DNA of 64,000 bases. Source: Sphingomonadaceae bacterium (GTDB taxonomy: Bacteria; Pseudomonadota; Alphaproteobacteria; Sphingomonadales; Sphingomonadaceae). Shown piece after piece: positions 19,618 through 28,484 of this stretch. Position 1 is the stretch's first letter. Each line of letters begins with the position of its first letter. The stretch is taken from assembly GCA_947451145.1 (NCBI GenBank), contig CANFXW010000007.1:84784-148783 (forward strand), given 5' to 3'. Both the position numbers and the translations under genes were made by a program. The notes under the pieces are model-generated. The model saw nothing but the letters and a program-made list of their open reading frames with translations, made no database searches and was not told the DNA's origin.

Positions 19618-21498
19618 ATGATCGAGCTTGAGTGGTTGCCCGCAGTTGATGATTGGAGCGCTCGGCTAACTCAGGCCAGAAGCAGCGATTCCCCCGATTG
19701 GCCTGCCCTGCGGTCGCTTGCTGCCAGCTCAATCGATTTCCTTCAGACCGATCGGCTCGACCGGGTGCTTGGCAAGACATTCGCCGGGGCACCGCCGGAA
19801 GGACTGGCGGCACCGGTCGTGCGGATTGCGGTAACCGGATCTGCCACCCTTTCGCACCTAGCCCCTGCGCTGCGGATCGCGGCGGCGCGGCGGAACATGT
19901 GGGCCGAGGTCCATGTCGGCGAATACGGGCAATACCATCAGGAGCTTGAGGACCCGGATTCGGCGCTCTGGCAGTTCAACCCCACCGCGCTGCTGATCGC
20001 GCTCGATGCGCGGCACCTGTTCGCAAGGCAGCTGAACTCTGCCGAAGAGGCGGCTGGCCACGTCGCCCAGCTTCTGGATCGTTGCGAGGCTCTGTGGGCG
20101 AAGGCGCGCGCGCGCGGGCTGCATGTGATCCACCAGACGGCCATGCCAGTTCTGCCGCAATTGGCGGGGAACAACGAGCACCGCGTAGGCTGGTCAGCGG
20201 CTGGCACTTTGGCGGTCTATAACGAAGCTCTGCGAGCACGCGCCGATGCCGCAGGGGTCGATCTGCTCGATCTATCGCCTGCGATAGCTGCCGATGGCCT
20301 GAAGCTGTGGCATGACCCTGCGCTGTGGCACCGCGCCAAGCAGGAAGTGACCATCCGTGCTGCGCCTGCCTATGGCGATCTGGTGATGCGGCTGATCGCA
20401 GCCCGCGCCGGTCGCTCGGCCAAGTGTCTGGTGCTCGATCTGGACAACACGCTGTGGGGCGGTGTGATCGGTGACGACGGGCTGGCCGGCATTGTGCTCG
20501 GCCAGGGCAATGCCGCCGGCGAAGCGCACCTCGCCCTTCAGGCCTATGCCAGGGATCTGACCCGGCGCGGCGTGATTCTTGCCGTCTGCTCCAAGAATGA
20601 CGAAGCCAACGCGCTCGAACCGTTTGACCAGCACCCGGACATGCTGCTGCGCCGCAGCGACATCGCCTGTTTCGTCGCCAACTGGCAGGACAAGGCCACA
20701 AACCTGCGCCGCATCGCTGCCGAGCTGAATATCGGCACCGACACCTTGCTGTTTGTCGATGACAACCCAGCAGAGCGCGCACTGATCCGCCGCGAATTAC
20801 CCGAGGTGATGGTTCCCGAATTGGGCGATGATCCATCATTGTACGTCGATCGCATTGCCGCGTCAGGCTGGCTGGAAGCCACCGCACTTACCGACGACGA
20901 TCTGGTTCGCGCCAGCCAGTATCAGGCCAATGCCCAGCGAACCGCCGCCCGGGCCGATGTTACCGATATCGACGCCTATCTGCGCAGCCTGACGATGGAG
21001 ATGCGCTGGCGCTCGTTTGACCGGATCGGCCTTTCCCGCGTTGCCCAGCTGATCAACAAGAGCAACCAGTTCAACCTGACCACCCGCCGCTATAACGAGG
21101 CGGAAATTGAAGCGATGATCAATGATCCCGCTGTGCTCTCGCTGCAACTCCGCTTGCTCGACAGCTTTGGCGACAATGGCATGATCAGCGTGTTGATTGC
21201 GCGGCTGACCGAAGCTGGCACTGCCGAGATCGACACCTGGCTGATGAGCTGCCGGGTGCTCGGTCGGGGCGCAGAGGCTGCCGCGCTGAACCTGCTGGTG
21301 CAGCAAGCGCAGGCGTGCGGCGTGGAACGGCTGATCGGCCGCTATCTGCCCAGCGCAAAGAACGGCATGGTTGCCGCGCACTATGAAAAGCTGGGCTTTG
21401 TTCTGCTCGAGCGGGGCGAGGATGGTTCAAGTACTTGGCAACTTGATCTAACGCAGTTCACGCCGCTGCCGTGCCATATCGAATGCACCGAAGGATAG
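19618..21498 (+). CDS. FkbH-like HAD-IIIC family protein
   Basis: FkbH proteins take the glyceryl group from 1,3-bisphosphoglycerate, dephosphorylate it and load it on an acyl carrier protein. The 626 aa from ATG 19618 have an N-terminal SGNH-like region (about 50-260), a HAD domain with Asp274/Asp276 in VLDLDNTLWGG, motif II with VCSKND (a Cys at the acyl-transfer position) and motif III FVDDNPAERALIR, then a C-terminal GNAT-like region (about 450-610). A TTG at 19555 would extend into the upstream gene and is less likely. The ACP gene starts directly after the stop. The acyl group here could be glyceryl or another 3-carbon unit; this is inferred. Confidence 0.9.
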   Translation: MIELEWLPAVDDWSARLTQARSSDSPDWPALRSLAASSIDFLQTDRLDRVLGKTFAGAPPEGLAAPVVRIAVTGSATLSHLAPALRIAAARRNMWAEVHVGEYGQYHQELEDPDSALWQFNPTALLIALDARHLFARQLNSAEEAAGHVAQLLDRCEALWAKARARGLHVIHQTAMPVLPQLAGNNEHRVGWSAAGTLAVYNEALRARADAAGVDLLDLSPAIAADGLKLWHDPALWHRAKQEVTIRAAPAYGDLVMRLIAARAGRSAKCLVLDLDNTLWGGVIGDDGLAGIVLGQGNAAGEAHLALQAYARDLTRRGVILAVCSKNDEANALEPFDQHPDMLLRRSDIACFVANWQDKATNLRRIAAELNIGTDTLLFVDDNPAERALIRRELPEVMVPELGDDPSLYVDRIAASGWLEATALTDDDLVRASQYQANAQRTAARADVTDIDAYLRSLTMEMRWRSFDRIGLSRVAQLINKSNQFNLTTRRYNEAEIEAMINDPAVLSLQLRLLDSFGDNGMISVLIARLTEAGTAEIDTWLMSCRVLGRGAEAAALNLLVQQAQACGVERLIGRYLPSAKNGMVAAHYEKLGFVLLERGEDGSSTWQLDLTQFTPLPCHIECTEG

Positions 21499-21747
21499 AT
21501 GATGACCAAAGACGACATTCTCGACCAACTCGTCGAGATGATGCGCGATTATTTCGATGAGCCCGATCTGGCTCTGGACCGCGATTCCACCGCGCGCGAA
21601 GTGGCGGAATGGGATTCGCTGGCACACGTCAACATCATCGCCGGGGTCGAAAGCACGTTCGGCGTGCGTTTCGCCATCAGCGAGATCGAAAGCCTGAAGA
21701 GTGTTGGCGATCTGGTCGATCTGGTGGTGGCTAAAAAAGGTCTATGA
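21499..21747 (+). CDS. Acyl carrier protein
   Basis: An 82-aa four-helix acidic carrier. The phosphopantetheine site is Ser40 in EWDSLAHV. It is not the housekeeping AcpP (it lacks the DSLDTVEL sequence); it resembles carriers attached to FkbH and DltC systems. The start is ATG 21499, with a second ATG immediately after. It abuts the fkbH-like stop and is followed 37 nt later by the MBOAT gene, so it is probably the acyl donor carrier for that transferase. Confidence 0.9.
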   Translation: MMTKDDILDQLVEMMRDYFDEPDLALDRDSTAREVAEWDSLAHVNIIAGVESTFGVRFAISEIESLKSVGDLVDLVVAKKGL

Positions 21748-21784
21748 TCTTCAATAGGTTCAGTCGCGACGGGGCAACGCGCTA

Positions 21785-23326
21785 ATGATCTTTTCTTCGC
21801 TGACTTTCCTGTTCGGCTTCCTGCCGCTCGCACTGCTGGGCTACGCCTTGGCGTCGCGACTGGGACTCCGTTCGGGCACGGTCTGGCTGATCCTTGTATC
21901 GCTGGTGTTCTATGGCTTCTGGGCACCATACCTGACGATTCTGATCTCGATTTCGATCCTGTTCAACTATGGCATAGCGCTGGCCATCCGGCGTTCTGCG
22001 GCAAGACCGGCACACCAGTCGGCATTGCTGTGGCTGGGAATCGGCGCCAATCTCGCCGCGCTGATCTATTACAAATATGCCTTCGCCGTACTCACATGGC
22101 TTGGCGCGCACGGGATTGATCTGGGCGCAGGCTATTTCGCCGGGGTTGTTCTGCCGCTGGGCATTTCATTCTTTACCTTTACCCAGATCGGCTACCTCGT
22201 CGATTGCAAGGATGGCGTCACCAAAAGCGACAACTTCCTCGATTACCTGCTGTTCGTTACCTTCTTCCCGCACCTAATCGCCGGGCCTATTGTCCATAAT
22301 GGCGATCTGATGCCGCAGTTCGCCGATCCGGCAAACCGGGGGCTACAGGCTAGGAATTTTGCCCCGGCGCTGACGCTGTTCATCATCGGCATGATCAAGA
22401 AGTGCCTGCTGGCCGATCCGCTGGCGGGCAAGGTCGCACTGGGCTTTGCTCACGCTGGATCGCTTGGGCCGGTTGCGGCATGGATCACCGCGCTCAGCTA
22501 TTCATTCCAGCTCTATTTCGATTTCTCGGGCTATTCGGACATGGCCGTGGCGCTGGCGATGATGTTCAACGTGCGCTTCCCGGCCAACTTCAACTCGCCC
22601 TACAAGGCGCGTTCCATCGTCGATTTCTGGCAGCGCTGGCACATGAGCCTGACGCGATACCTCAACCAGTATCTCTATAACCCTATCGCCATGGCCGTCC
22701 GCCGCCGTCGTATGGCCCGGGGCCTGCCGATGAACCGCAAGGCGATGAACAAGCCCGGCGTGTTCGTCGCGCTGGTCGCCTGGCCGACACTGGCGACGAT
22801 GACATTAGCCGGGATCTGGCATGGAGCGGGCCTGCAATTCCTTGTCTTCGGCGCGCTGCACGGGCTCTATCTGACAATCAACCACGCATGGCGGACCTAT
22901 GGCCCGAAGTCACCAGAGGAAACGCGCGGGCTTGCAAGGCGCTCAGCGATTATCGCCGGGCAGGTCATGCTGACCTATCTTGCGGTGCTGGTGGGACAGG
23001 TCTTTTTCAGGGCAGCCTCGATTGGCGAGGCGCTGGAAATGCTGACGGCAATGCTCGGCGGCCATCAGGCCAGCCAGAGCCTTCAGGGTGATGATCTGGG
23101 CTGGATTGCCAAGATCAGCGCATTCTTTGCCATTGTGTGGATCATGCCCAATTCGCTGCAGATCATGGCTTCATCGAATCCGGTGATCAATCTTGAGCTC
23201 AAGCCCGCCCCGCGCTGGCTCCTGTGGCGGCCAACCTTGCTTTGGGCCCTGATCGCTGGCGGCTTGGCCTTCATCGGTGTCATGGCGCTCGGCGGCACAA
23301 CCGAGTTCCTCTACTTCCAGTTTTAG
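21785..23326 (+). CDS. MBOAT family membrane O-acyltransferase (AlgI/DltB-like)
   Basis: Polytopic acyltransferase that moves acyl groups onto secreted or cell-surface sugars or proteins. The 513 aa contain many hydrophobic segments, FWQRWHMSLTRYL, YFDFSGYSDMA and the catalytic His346 in TLAGIWHGAG, all standard AlgI/DltB-like signatures. The gene ends the four-gene set SGNH-FkbH-ACP-MBOAT. Because a dedicated ACP is encoded next door, the donor is likely an acyl-ACP on the cytoplasmic side. The recipient is unknown. Confidence 0.93.
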   Translation: MIFSSLTFLFGFLPLALLGYALASRLGLRSGTVWLILVSLVFYGFWAPYLTILISISILFNYGIALAIRRSAARPAHQSALLWLGIGANLAALIYYKYAFAVLTWLGAHGIDLGAGYFAGVVLPLGISFFTFTQIGYLVDCKDGVTKSDNFLDYLLFVTFFPHLIAGPIVHNGDLMPQFADPANRGLQARNFAPALTLFIIGMIKKCLLADPLAGKVALGFAHAGSLGPVAAWITALSYSFQLYFDFSGYSDMAVALAMMFNVRFPANFNSPYKARSIVDFWQRWHMSLTRYLNQYLYNPIAMAVRRRRMARGLPMNRKAMNKPGVFVALVAWPTLATMTLAGIWHGAGLQFLVFGALHGLYLTINHAWRTYGPKSPEETRGLARRSAIIAGQVMLTYLAVLVGQVFFRAASIGEALEMLTAMLGGHQASQSLQGDDLGWIAKISAFFAIVWIMPNSLQIMASSNPVINLELKPAPRWLLWRPTLLWALIAGGLAFIGVMALGGTTEFLYFQF

Positions 23327-23346
23327 AACCTGCCCTAACCGCCGAA

Positions 23347-23379
23347 AACGTCCGGCAGCCTTGCAAGCCACCGGACGTT
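23347..23379. terminator. Stem-loop between convergent MBOAT and flagellin genes
   Basis: A perfect 9-bp inverted repeat, AACGTCCGG at 23347-23355 and CCGGACGTT at 23371-23379, with a 15-nt loop. Read on the minus strand it is followed by a short T-run (TTTT), so it best suits the flagellin transcript; it may also stop the MBOAT transcript. Confidence 0.6.
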
Positions 23380-23401
23380 CCCTTGCGGAGGGACGGTAAA
23401 C

Positions 23402-24226
23402 TTATTTCAGCAACGAGAGCACGTTCTGCTGGGCCTGATTGGCCTGAGCGATCATCGCGGTCGACGCCTGACTGAGGATCTGCGCTTTGGCGAGCATGGT
23501 CGTTTCTGCCGAATAATCGGCGTCCATGATCCGGCTGCGAGCGTCGGATAGGTTGGTCGAATTCGACGTCAGGTTGTTGATCGCCGATTGCAGCTGGCTT
23601 TCGCCACCACCCAGCGACGCATTGGTATTGGCAACCTCGGCCAAAGCCGTATCGACATTACCCAAGGTCGTCGTCGCAAGCGCAGCCGTGGTCACGTCAA
23701 GCGCGGTTGCGTTGATCTTGGTGCCGTCAATGGCAAGGCTGGTGATAGTCACAGTATCTGCCGAATTTGCACCTGCCTGAATGGCGAAGGAAAGATTTGT
23801 GCCAGCCGTGGTCGAGAACAGGGCAACACCGTTGAACTTGGTGTTGGTAAGCACCGAATTGACCTGCGATGTCAGCGAGGTCACCTCTTGCTGCATATTG
23901 GTGCGATCGGCAGCCTGATAGGTTCCCGAAGCAGACTGCACCGCGAGTTCACGTACCCGCTGCAGCATATTGGTCACTTCGTTGAGTGCGCCTTCAGCTG
24001 TTTGGGCAAGCGAAATGCCGTCATTGGCATTGCGGATACCCTGCTGCATGCCGGTGATCTGCGAGGTCATCGATGTAGAGATCGCGAGCCCCGCAGCATC
24101 ATCCTTGGCGGAGTTGATACGCTTGCCGGTGGACAGGCGCTGCATGGCCGTGCCCTGCATCAGGGCGGCGGAATTCGAAGCATTGGCTGCGCGCATGGCG
24201 CTGATATTCGTGTTGATGACAGTCAT
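23402..24226 (-). CDS. fliC: Flagellin
   Basis: Filament subunit of 274 aa, exported by the flagellar type III system. Both conserved ends are present: N-terminal MTVINTNISAMRAAN with RLSTGKRINSAKDDAAGLAI, and C-terminal SRIMDADYSAET … QANQAQQNVLSLLK. The variable middle (about 140-200) is short, rich in Thr/Ala/Asn and offers many Ser/Thr for glycosylation. GGGGGGAAA precedes the ATG. No other flagellar gene lies in the window. It converges on the MBOAT gene and has about 140 nt before the next gene on the other strand. Confidence 0.95.
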   Translation of the reverse strand: MTVINTNISAMRAANASNSAALMQGTAMQRLSTGKRINSAKDDAAGLAISTSMTSQITGMQQGIRNANDGISLAQTAEGALNEVTNMLQRVRELAVQSASGTYQAADRTNMQQEVTSLTSQVNSVLTNTKFNGVALFSTTAGTNLSFAIQAGANSADTVTITSLAIDGTKINATALDVTTAALATTTLGNVDTALAEVANTNASLGGGESQLQSAINNLTSNSTNLSDARSRIMDADYSAETTMLAKAQILSQASTAMIAQANQAQQNVLSLLK

Positions 24227-24298
24227 GGTAATTTCCCCCCGAAATTGTCACCCAAGTTGCCCGAGGTTCCGGACCATTCCGGGCCTCTGCCATGGACA

Positions 24299-24325
24299 AG
24301 AGCGGCAACGGCGCGGCAAAGTTAA
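24299..24325 (-). promoter_or_regulatory. Possible sigma-28 (FliA) promoter of flagellin
   Basis: On the minus strand a TTAACTTT element (24325-24318) is followed, with exactly 11 nt between, by GCCGCTCT (24306-24299). The FliA consensus is TAAAGTTT-N11-GCCGATAA, so 6/8 and 5/8 positions match. It lies 73 nt before the flagellin ATG. The match is moderate, so this is a candidate only. Confidence 0.35.
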
Positions 24326-24436
24326 GTGGCGTGGTAAATTGCTCGGCAAGGATTACCGGAAAGGGTCTTGCAAACTCCTGTAAAATTGATCGTAATCGTG
24401 GCCCTTGTGGTAATACCTGTGCTAATGGCCTCAGCC

Positions 24437-25753
24437 ATGAAGATAGGAATTGGTCGCGCCCTGTTGTTATTTGTCGCCTTGCCTGTCGCGGCAAATGCGC
24501 AATCGCCAGTTGGCCCTAAGCAACCAGATGATACTGTCCCCTATGTAACCCGCAGCGGCGACACGCTGTATGGTCTGGCCAAGTTCTACCTGACGAGCAT
24601 CAAGGGCGTCACCGAGCTTCAGCAGCGCAGCAAAGTAAAAATCCCGCGCAACATGCCGACGGGATACCGGCTGGATATTCCCCGGCACCTGCTTCGTTAC
24701 ACGCCAATCACACTGCGCCTGGTCAGCTTCAATGGTCCGGTCAGCGCAAAATCCGGCGGACAGGTGCTGGCCCCAAGCAAAGGACTGGAACTGGGCGAAG
24801 GGGCCGAAATTACCACCGGACCGGGCGGCTTCGGCTTGCTGAGCGGATCGGACGGTTCGCGTATCGCCCTGCCCTCGAATACGGTGATCAGTGTCGCGCG
24901 GGCGCGCAAATATGTGCTCTTCGGCGCAGGCGACGTTGAGCTTTCCGTCGCCAGAGGCCGCGCCGAAATCCACGCCGCGAAGCAAGTTCCTTATGGCGAA
25001 TTTCGCGTTCGCACCCCGGTAGCGACCTCGGCCGTGCGCGGCACCGTGTTCCGCGCCGGGTTTGATCCGGCGGCCGTCATTTCCGCCACAGAAGTTGAGG
25101 AAGGCAATGTCGCAGTCGCATCCCCGCGCAGCGAATTTGCCCTTCCCGCCGGCTTTGGCGCGACTGCCAATGTTACTGGTGATCTTGCCAAGGAGGCCCT
25201 GCTTCCGGCGCCAGTACTGCTGGATCTGGGCAAAGTGCAAACCGATGAACAGGCCAACTTTGCCGTGAAGCCATCCGGTGGCGCGCGCGGTTATCATTTT
25301 ACCGTCAGCCGCGATGCCGGGTTTGACGACGTCATTGCCGAAGCCGACTCTTCAGCGCCTGCGGTGGCCTTCGCCGATCTCAAAAACGGCACCTATTACC
25401 TCCGCGCCGCGGCCATATCGACGAGCGGATTGCAAGGTCTTGGCGAAGCGTGGTCGTTCCGGCGCCAGCGGGTTGGTCTTGCCGCCGATGCCGGGCAAAC
25501 CGGCATACCCGGCGGCATCCGCATCAACTGGCATGCCGAGGGTGAGGGCAAGTCGCTGTTCCGGTTCCAGATGTTCGCGGAAGGTGACGCCACCACGCCG
25601 CTGATCGACGAGGCCGGACTCGACAAGCCGGGCCTGACCTTGACCGGGCTGCGACGCGGGGCCTACCAATGGCGACTGGGCGTGATCCAGACAACGGCTG
25701 AAGGATCGGCAGAAGTCTGGACGCCCCTGCAGAAATTCACCGTCAGTAACTGA
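24437..25753 (+). CDS. Periplasmic LysM-FecR domain protein
   Basis: The 438 aa from ATG 24437 start with a clear signal peptide (MKIGIGRALLLFVALPVAANA). A LysM-like domain (about 35-80; YVTRSGDTLYGLAKFYL … LQQRSKVKIPRNM) suggests peptidoglycan binding. A FecR domain follows (about 90-220; LGEGAEITTGPGGFGLLSGSDG … FRVRTPVATSAVRGTVFRA). The rest has repeated beta-sandwich-like segments resembling fibronectin type III. Alternative starts are ATG 24425 and TTG 24368. It lies 15 nt before a CHASE2 kinase gene, a pairing also seen for FecR/CHASE2 proteins elsewhere, so it may be the periplasmic partner of that sensor. The exact ligand is unknown. Confidence 0.85.
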   Translation: MKIGIGRALLLFVALPVAANAQSPVGPKQPDDTVPYVTRSGDTLYGLAKFYLTSIKGVTELQQRSKVKIPRNMPTGYRLDIPRHLLRYTPITLRLVSFNGPVSAKSGGQVLAPSKGLELGEGAEITTGPGGFGLLSGSDGSRIALPSNTVISVARARKYVLFGAGDVELSVARGRAEIHAAKQVPYGEFRVRTPVATSAVRGTVFRAGFDPAAVISATEVEEGNVAVASPRSEFALPAGFGATANVTGDLAKEALLPAPVLLDLGKVQTDEQANFAVKPSGGARGYHFTVSRDAGFDDVIAEADSSAPAVAFADLKNGTYYLRAAAISTSGLQGLGEAWSFRRQRVGLAADAGQTGIPGGIRINWHAEGEGKSLFRFQMFAEGDATTPLIDEAGLDKPGLTLTGLRRGAYQWRLGVIQTTAEGSAEVWTPLQKFTVSN

Positions 25754-25768
25754 AAAGGGCTCTAACGC

Positions 25769-27958
25769 TTGTCACGGAGGCGGTTGTTCCTTGAATGGCT
25801 TGCCATCCTTGCTTGCGCCCTCGCGCTGGCTTGGTGGGCAATTGTCGGCGTGCTGACGGCCCGATTTGACAATGCTCTGCTCGACCGGCTGGCAACGGCA
25901 TCTGCCCATCCGGCGACCGATGATGTGCTGATCGTCGCCATTGATGATCGAAGTCTGGCCGAGGCCGGGCGCTGGCCGTGGGACCGTGCGAAGGTAGCGC
26001 AATTGCTCGACCGGCTGACTGCAGCAGGATCCAGGTCGGTTCTGCTCGACGTTCTCTATACCGAGCCGGGAGCGCCGCAATCGGATCAGGCATTGGCTCA
26101 GGCCATGGCGCGCGCTGGCAATGTTGCCTTACCCTATAGCCTGACCCCTGCCGAAGGGCGCAGCGATGGCTTTGATCCTGTGCTGCCGATCCCCGGTCTC
26201 GCCGCGCAGGCGGTTGCAACCGGCCATGTCGCCATTTCGCCTGATGCCGATGGCACAGTGCGCCGCCTTGCCCTGACTTTCACCGACACATCGGGCCAGA
26301 AACACCGCCATCTCGTCGCCGAGATGTATCGTGAGTCAAATGGCAAGGCATCGTTGAGCTATCCCGAGGCAGATTACGCTCCCATCCTGCAGCTGCGATC
26401 CTCGGGCAGCTATCGTACGATCTCCGCCGCCGCCGTTTTGCGGGGCGAAGTGCAAGGACAGTTCATCAAAGGCAAGGTGGTCATTATCGGTGCCACCGCA
26501 CCCGGGCTGGGCGATCTGTTTCCCGTTTCCTCCTCCGCCGGATCAATGATGAGCGGGGCCGAACTGCAGGCAAACCTGTTCCAGGACATCACGGACAAGG
26601 GCTTTATCGCCCCCCTTTCCCAAACGCTCGTAATCGGTCTTGCCTTCACCCTGATCATGGTGTTGTTCATTGGTTTCTGGCGGCTGCGGCCGTCATTGTG
26701 TCTCGCCCTGGCAACCGGGCTGGCCATATCGGCCGTTGCCATTGCAATTGTCCTGGCGATTGGCTGCAAGCTGTGGGCACCACCCGGCCCCGCCCTCTTG
26801 GCACTGGTCGTGGCCTATCCGCTGTGGGGTTGGCGCCGGTTGGTGGCGGTCAGCCAGTTTCTTGAAAGCGAGGCAGCCAAGCTGGAGCCTGCTGCCGGTC
26901 CGCCCATGGCAGCGACCTTGGGCGGGTTTGATACCGTCGCCCAGCAAGTCAGCCGGCTCGACTATCTGGTGGATGAAGTGGCTGCGCGGCGCGATTTCCT
27001 GCGCCGGGTGATCGAATCCACGCCCGATGCGCTGTGCGCCTTCGATGCGACTGACGGCTTGGCGCTGATGAACCGGCGCGCCGAGGCTCTATTCGGTGAA
27101 GATGTCCAAGGGCTGAAACTGCCAGACATGGTTGCTGCGCTGAAGGGGCGCTATAACGCAGACGCCAGCGAACTTCAGCTGGATGACGGCCGTACATTCG
27201 CGGTTACCCATTCGGACGGCCTGCCGCAGGCTCCACTCGAAACGATTCGCATCGTCCAGTTCACCGATATCACCGCCACCCGCCGGGCCGAGCAGGACCG
27301 GCGGCATATGCTGGAATTCCTCAGCCACGATATGCGCTCGCCGCAAGTGGCAATTCTGGGGCTCGCCGGTCAGCAGGCTCATGATGACGATGAAGCCGCA
27401 CGCTTCGCCCGGATCCGCAGCCATGCCCGGCGGACCATGGAACTGGCGGACAACTTCATCCAGCTCGCAAGGCTTGGCGAAGTGCCGCTGTCGCTCGAAG
27501 AACTCGACCTCGGCATGCTCGCCGACGAAGCGCGTGACCGGGCATGGAGCGGTGCGCGCGATCGGCAGATGAATCTATCGGTCAGTCTGCCTGAAGAGCC
27601 GGTCTTCGTGAGCGCGGACGGACAAGTGCTGTCGCGCGTGCTCGACAACCTGATCGGCAATGCCGTGCGTTATGGAAACGATGGTGGAACTATTCGCATT
27701 ACTGTGGAGCGACAGGCAGGCGGAGATCGGGCCTGTCTGACAGTGTCAGATGATGGCCCCGGCCTGCCCGAGGATCGCCTGGCAGATCCCTTCCGCCGCT
27801 ATGGGCCGCATGGCGAGGGAGGAACCGGGCTTGGGCTCGCCTTCGTTTCCGAAGCCGTCACGCGGCATGGCGGGACGATTGCTTGTGAAAGCGCACCGGA
27901 AAAGGGCACGCGCTTCACCATATGCTTGCCAGCCTTGGCCGATATCAGCGGCGAGTAA
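25769..27958 (+). CDS. CHASE2-domain sensor histidine kinase (TTG start)
   Basis: Membrane kinase of 729 aa. It has an N-terminal membrane segment (about 9-29), a periplasmic CHASE2 domain (about 40-285; DDVLIVAIDDRSLAEAGRWPW, SDQALAQAM), three hydrophobic segments (about 288-370), a PAS domain (about 405-500), the H-box at His520 (FLSHDMRSPQ), and a catalytic domain with N-box DNLIGNAVRYG, DDGPGLPED and GGTGLGLAF. TTG at 25769, preceded by AAAAGGG, is the only usable start; the next in-frame Met is well inside CHASE2. The gene overlaps the convergent lipoprotein gene by 14 nt. Its regulator is probably the OmpR-type gene at 28485-29180. Confidence 0.92.
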   Translation: MSRRRLFLEWLAILACALALAWWAIVGVLTARFDNALLDRLATASAHPATDDVLIVAIDDRSLAEAGRWPWDRAKVAQLLDRLTAAGSRSVLLDVLYTEPGAPQSDQALAQAMARAGNVALPYSLTPAEGRSDGFDPVLPIPGLAAQAVATGHVAISPDADGTVRRLALTFTDTSGQKHRHLVAEMYRESNGKASLSYPEADYAPILQLRSSGSYRTISAAAVLRGEVQGQFIKGKVVIIGATAPGLGDLFPVSSSAGSMMSGAELQANLFQDITDKGFIAPLSQTLVIGLAFTLIMVLFIGFWRLRPSLCLALATGLAISAVAIAIVLAIGCKLWAPPGPALLALVVAYPLWGWRRLVAVSQFLESEAAKLEPAAGPPMAATLGGFDTVAQQVSRLDYLVDEVAARRDFLRRVIESTPDALCAFDATDGLALMNRRAEALFGEDVQGLKLPDMVAALKGRYNADASELQLDDGRTFAVTHSDGLPQAPLETIRIVQFTDITATRRAEQDRRHMLEFLSHDMRSPQVAILGLAGQQAHDDDEAARFARIRSHARRTMELADNFIQLARLGEVPLSLEELDLGMLADEARDRAWSGARDRQMNLSVSLPEEPVFVSADGQVLSRVLDNLIGNAVRYGNDGGTIRITVERQAGGDRACLTVSDDGPGLPEDRLADPFRRYGPHGEGGTGLGLAFVSEAVTRHGGTIACESAPEKGTRFTICLPALADISGE

Positions 27959-28469
27959 GATCTTCGGCCAGCTTTGCTGCCAGTGCCGCCGATTGCACCT
28001 GCGTGATGCGGCAAGCAGATACTTCGCCCTCAGCCAGTTTTTGCGGGAAACCCGCAGTTGCACTGTTTGAAACGACAACGCGCAGCCGCTGCGGACGGCA
28101 TTTGTCAAACATCCCGTGCTTGCGCGGTGCCTCGCTCCAGACAACCGCCTGCCCGCCAGCACCCGCCGATTGGGTTATCCCGACGTCAGCCGAGGCCAGC
28201 GCGACGGCAACGGTCAGGCCAAAATCACTGCCATTCTCTACCGCAACTCCGCGTTTTTCCAGCGCCGCAGCCAGCTGTTGGCTGAAATCGGCCTGCATGG
28301 CCGAAGGCTTGCTGCCTTCAGGTTGGTCGCTGGTGAGGTGAACCTTTTGCGGCAAGCCAGAGGTGGTGCTGCGAACATTCGGCGGGCTGGCCACGTCACA
28401 GGCACCTAGCCCAAGCGACAGCGCAAACAGGGTGACGATCTGCCCCGGGCGCATTGATTTTTCAGTCAC
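27945..28469 (-). CDS. Small putative lipoprotein, unknown function
   Basis: The 174-aa product has a lipoprotein signal with lipobox LGAC (Cys24). The mature part is soluble, without a domain I recognise. It includes two further Cys in CRPQ and EVSACRI, perhaps a disulfide. The gene lies between the CHASE2 kinase (convergent, 14-nt overlap) and the response regulator (same strand, upstream, 15 nt), so it probably belongs to that signalling locus. An envelope accessory or target role is inferred. Confidence 0.7.
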   Translation of the reverse strand: MTEKSMRPGQIVTLFALSLGLGACDVASPPNVRSTTSGLPQKVHLTSDQPEGSKPSAMQADFSQQLAAALEKRGVAVENGSDFGLTVAVALASADVGITQSAGAGGQAVVWSEAPRKHGMFDKCRPQRLRVVVSNSATAGFPQKLAEGEVSACRITQVQSAALAAKLAEDLTRR

Positions 28470-28484
28470 CTGTCACCCCAGTTG

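Noticed and set aside
18445..24226. Genomic island with tRNA-Ser attachment site
   Set aside because: No integrase or direct repeat of the tRNA 3' end was found, so only a weak acquisition signal remains.
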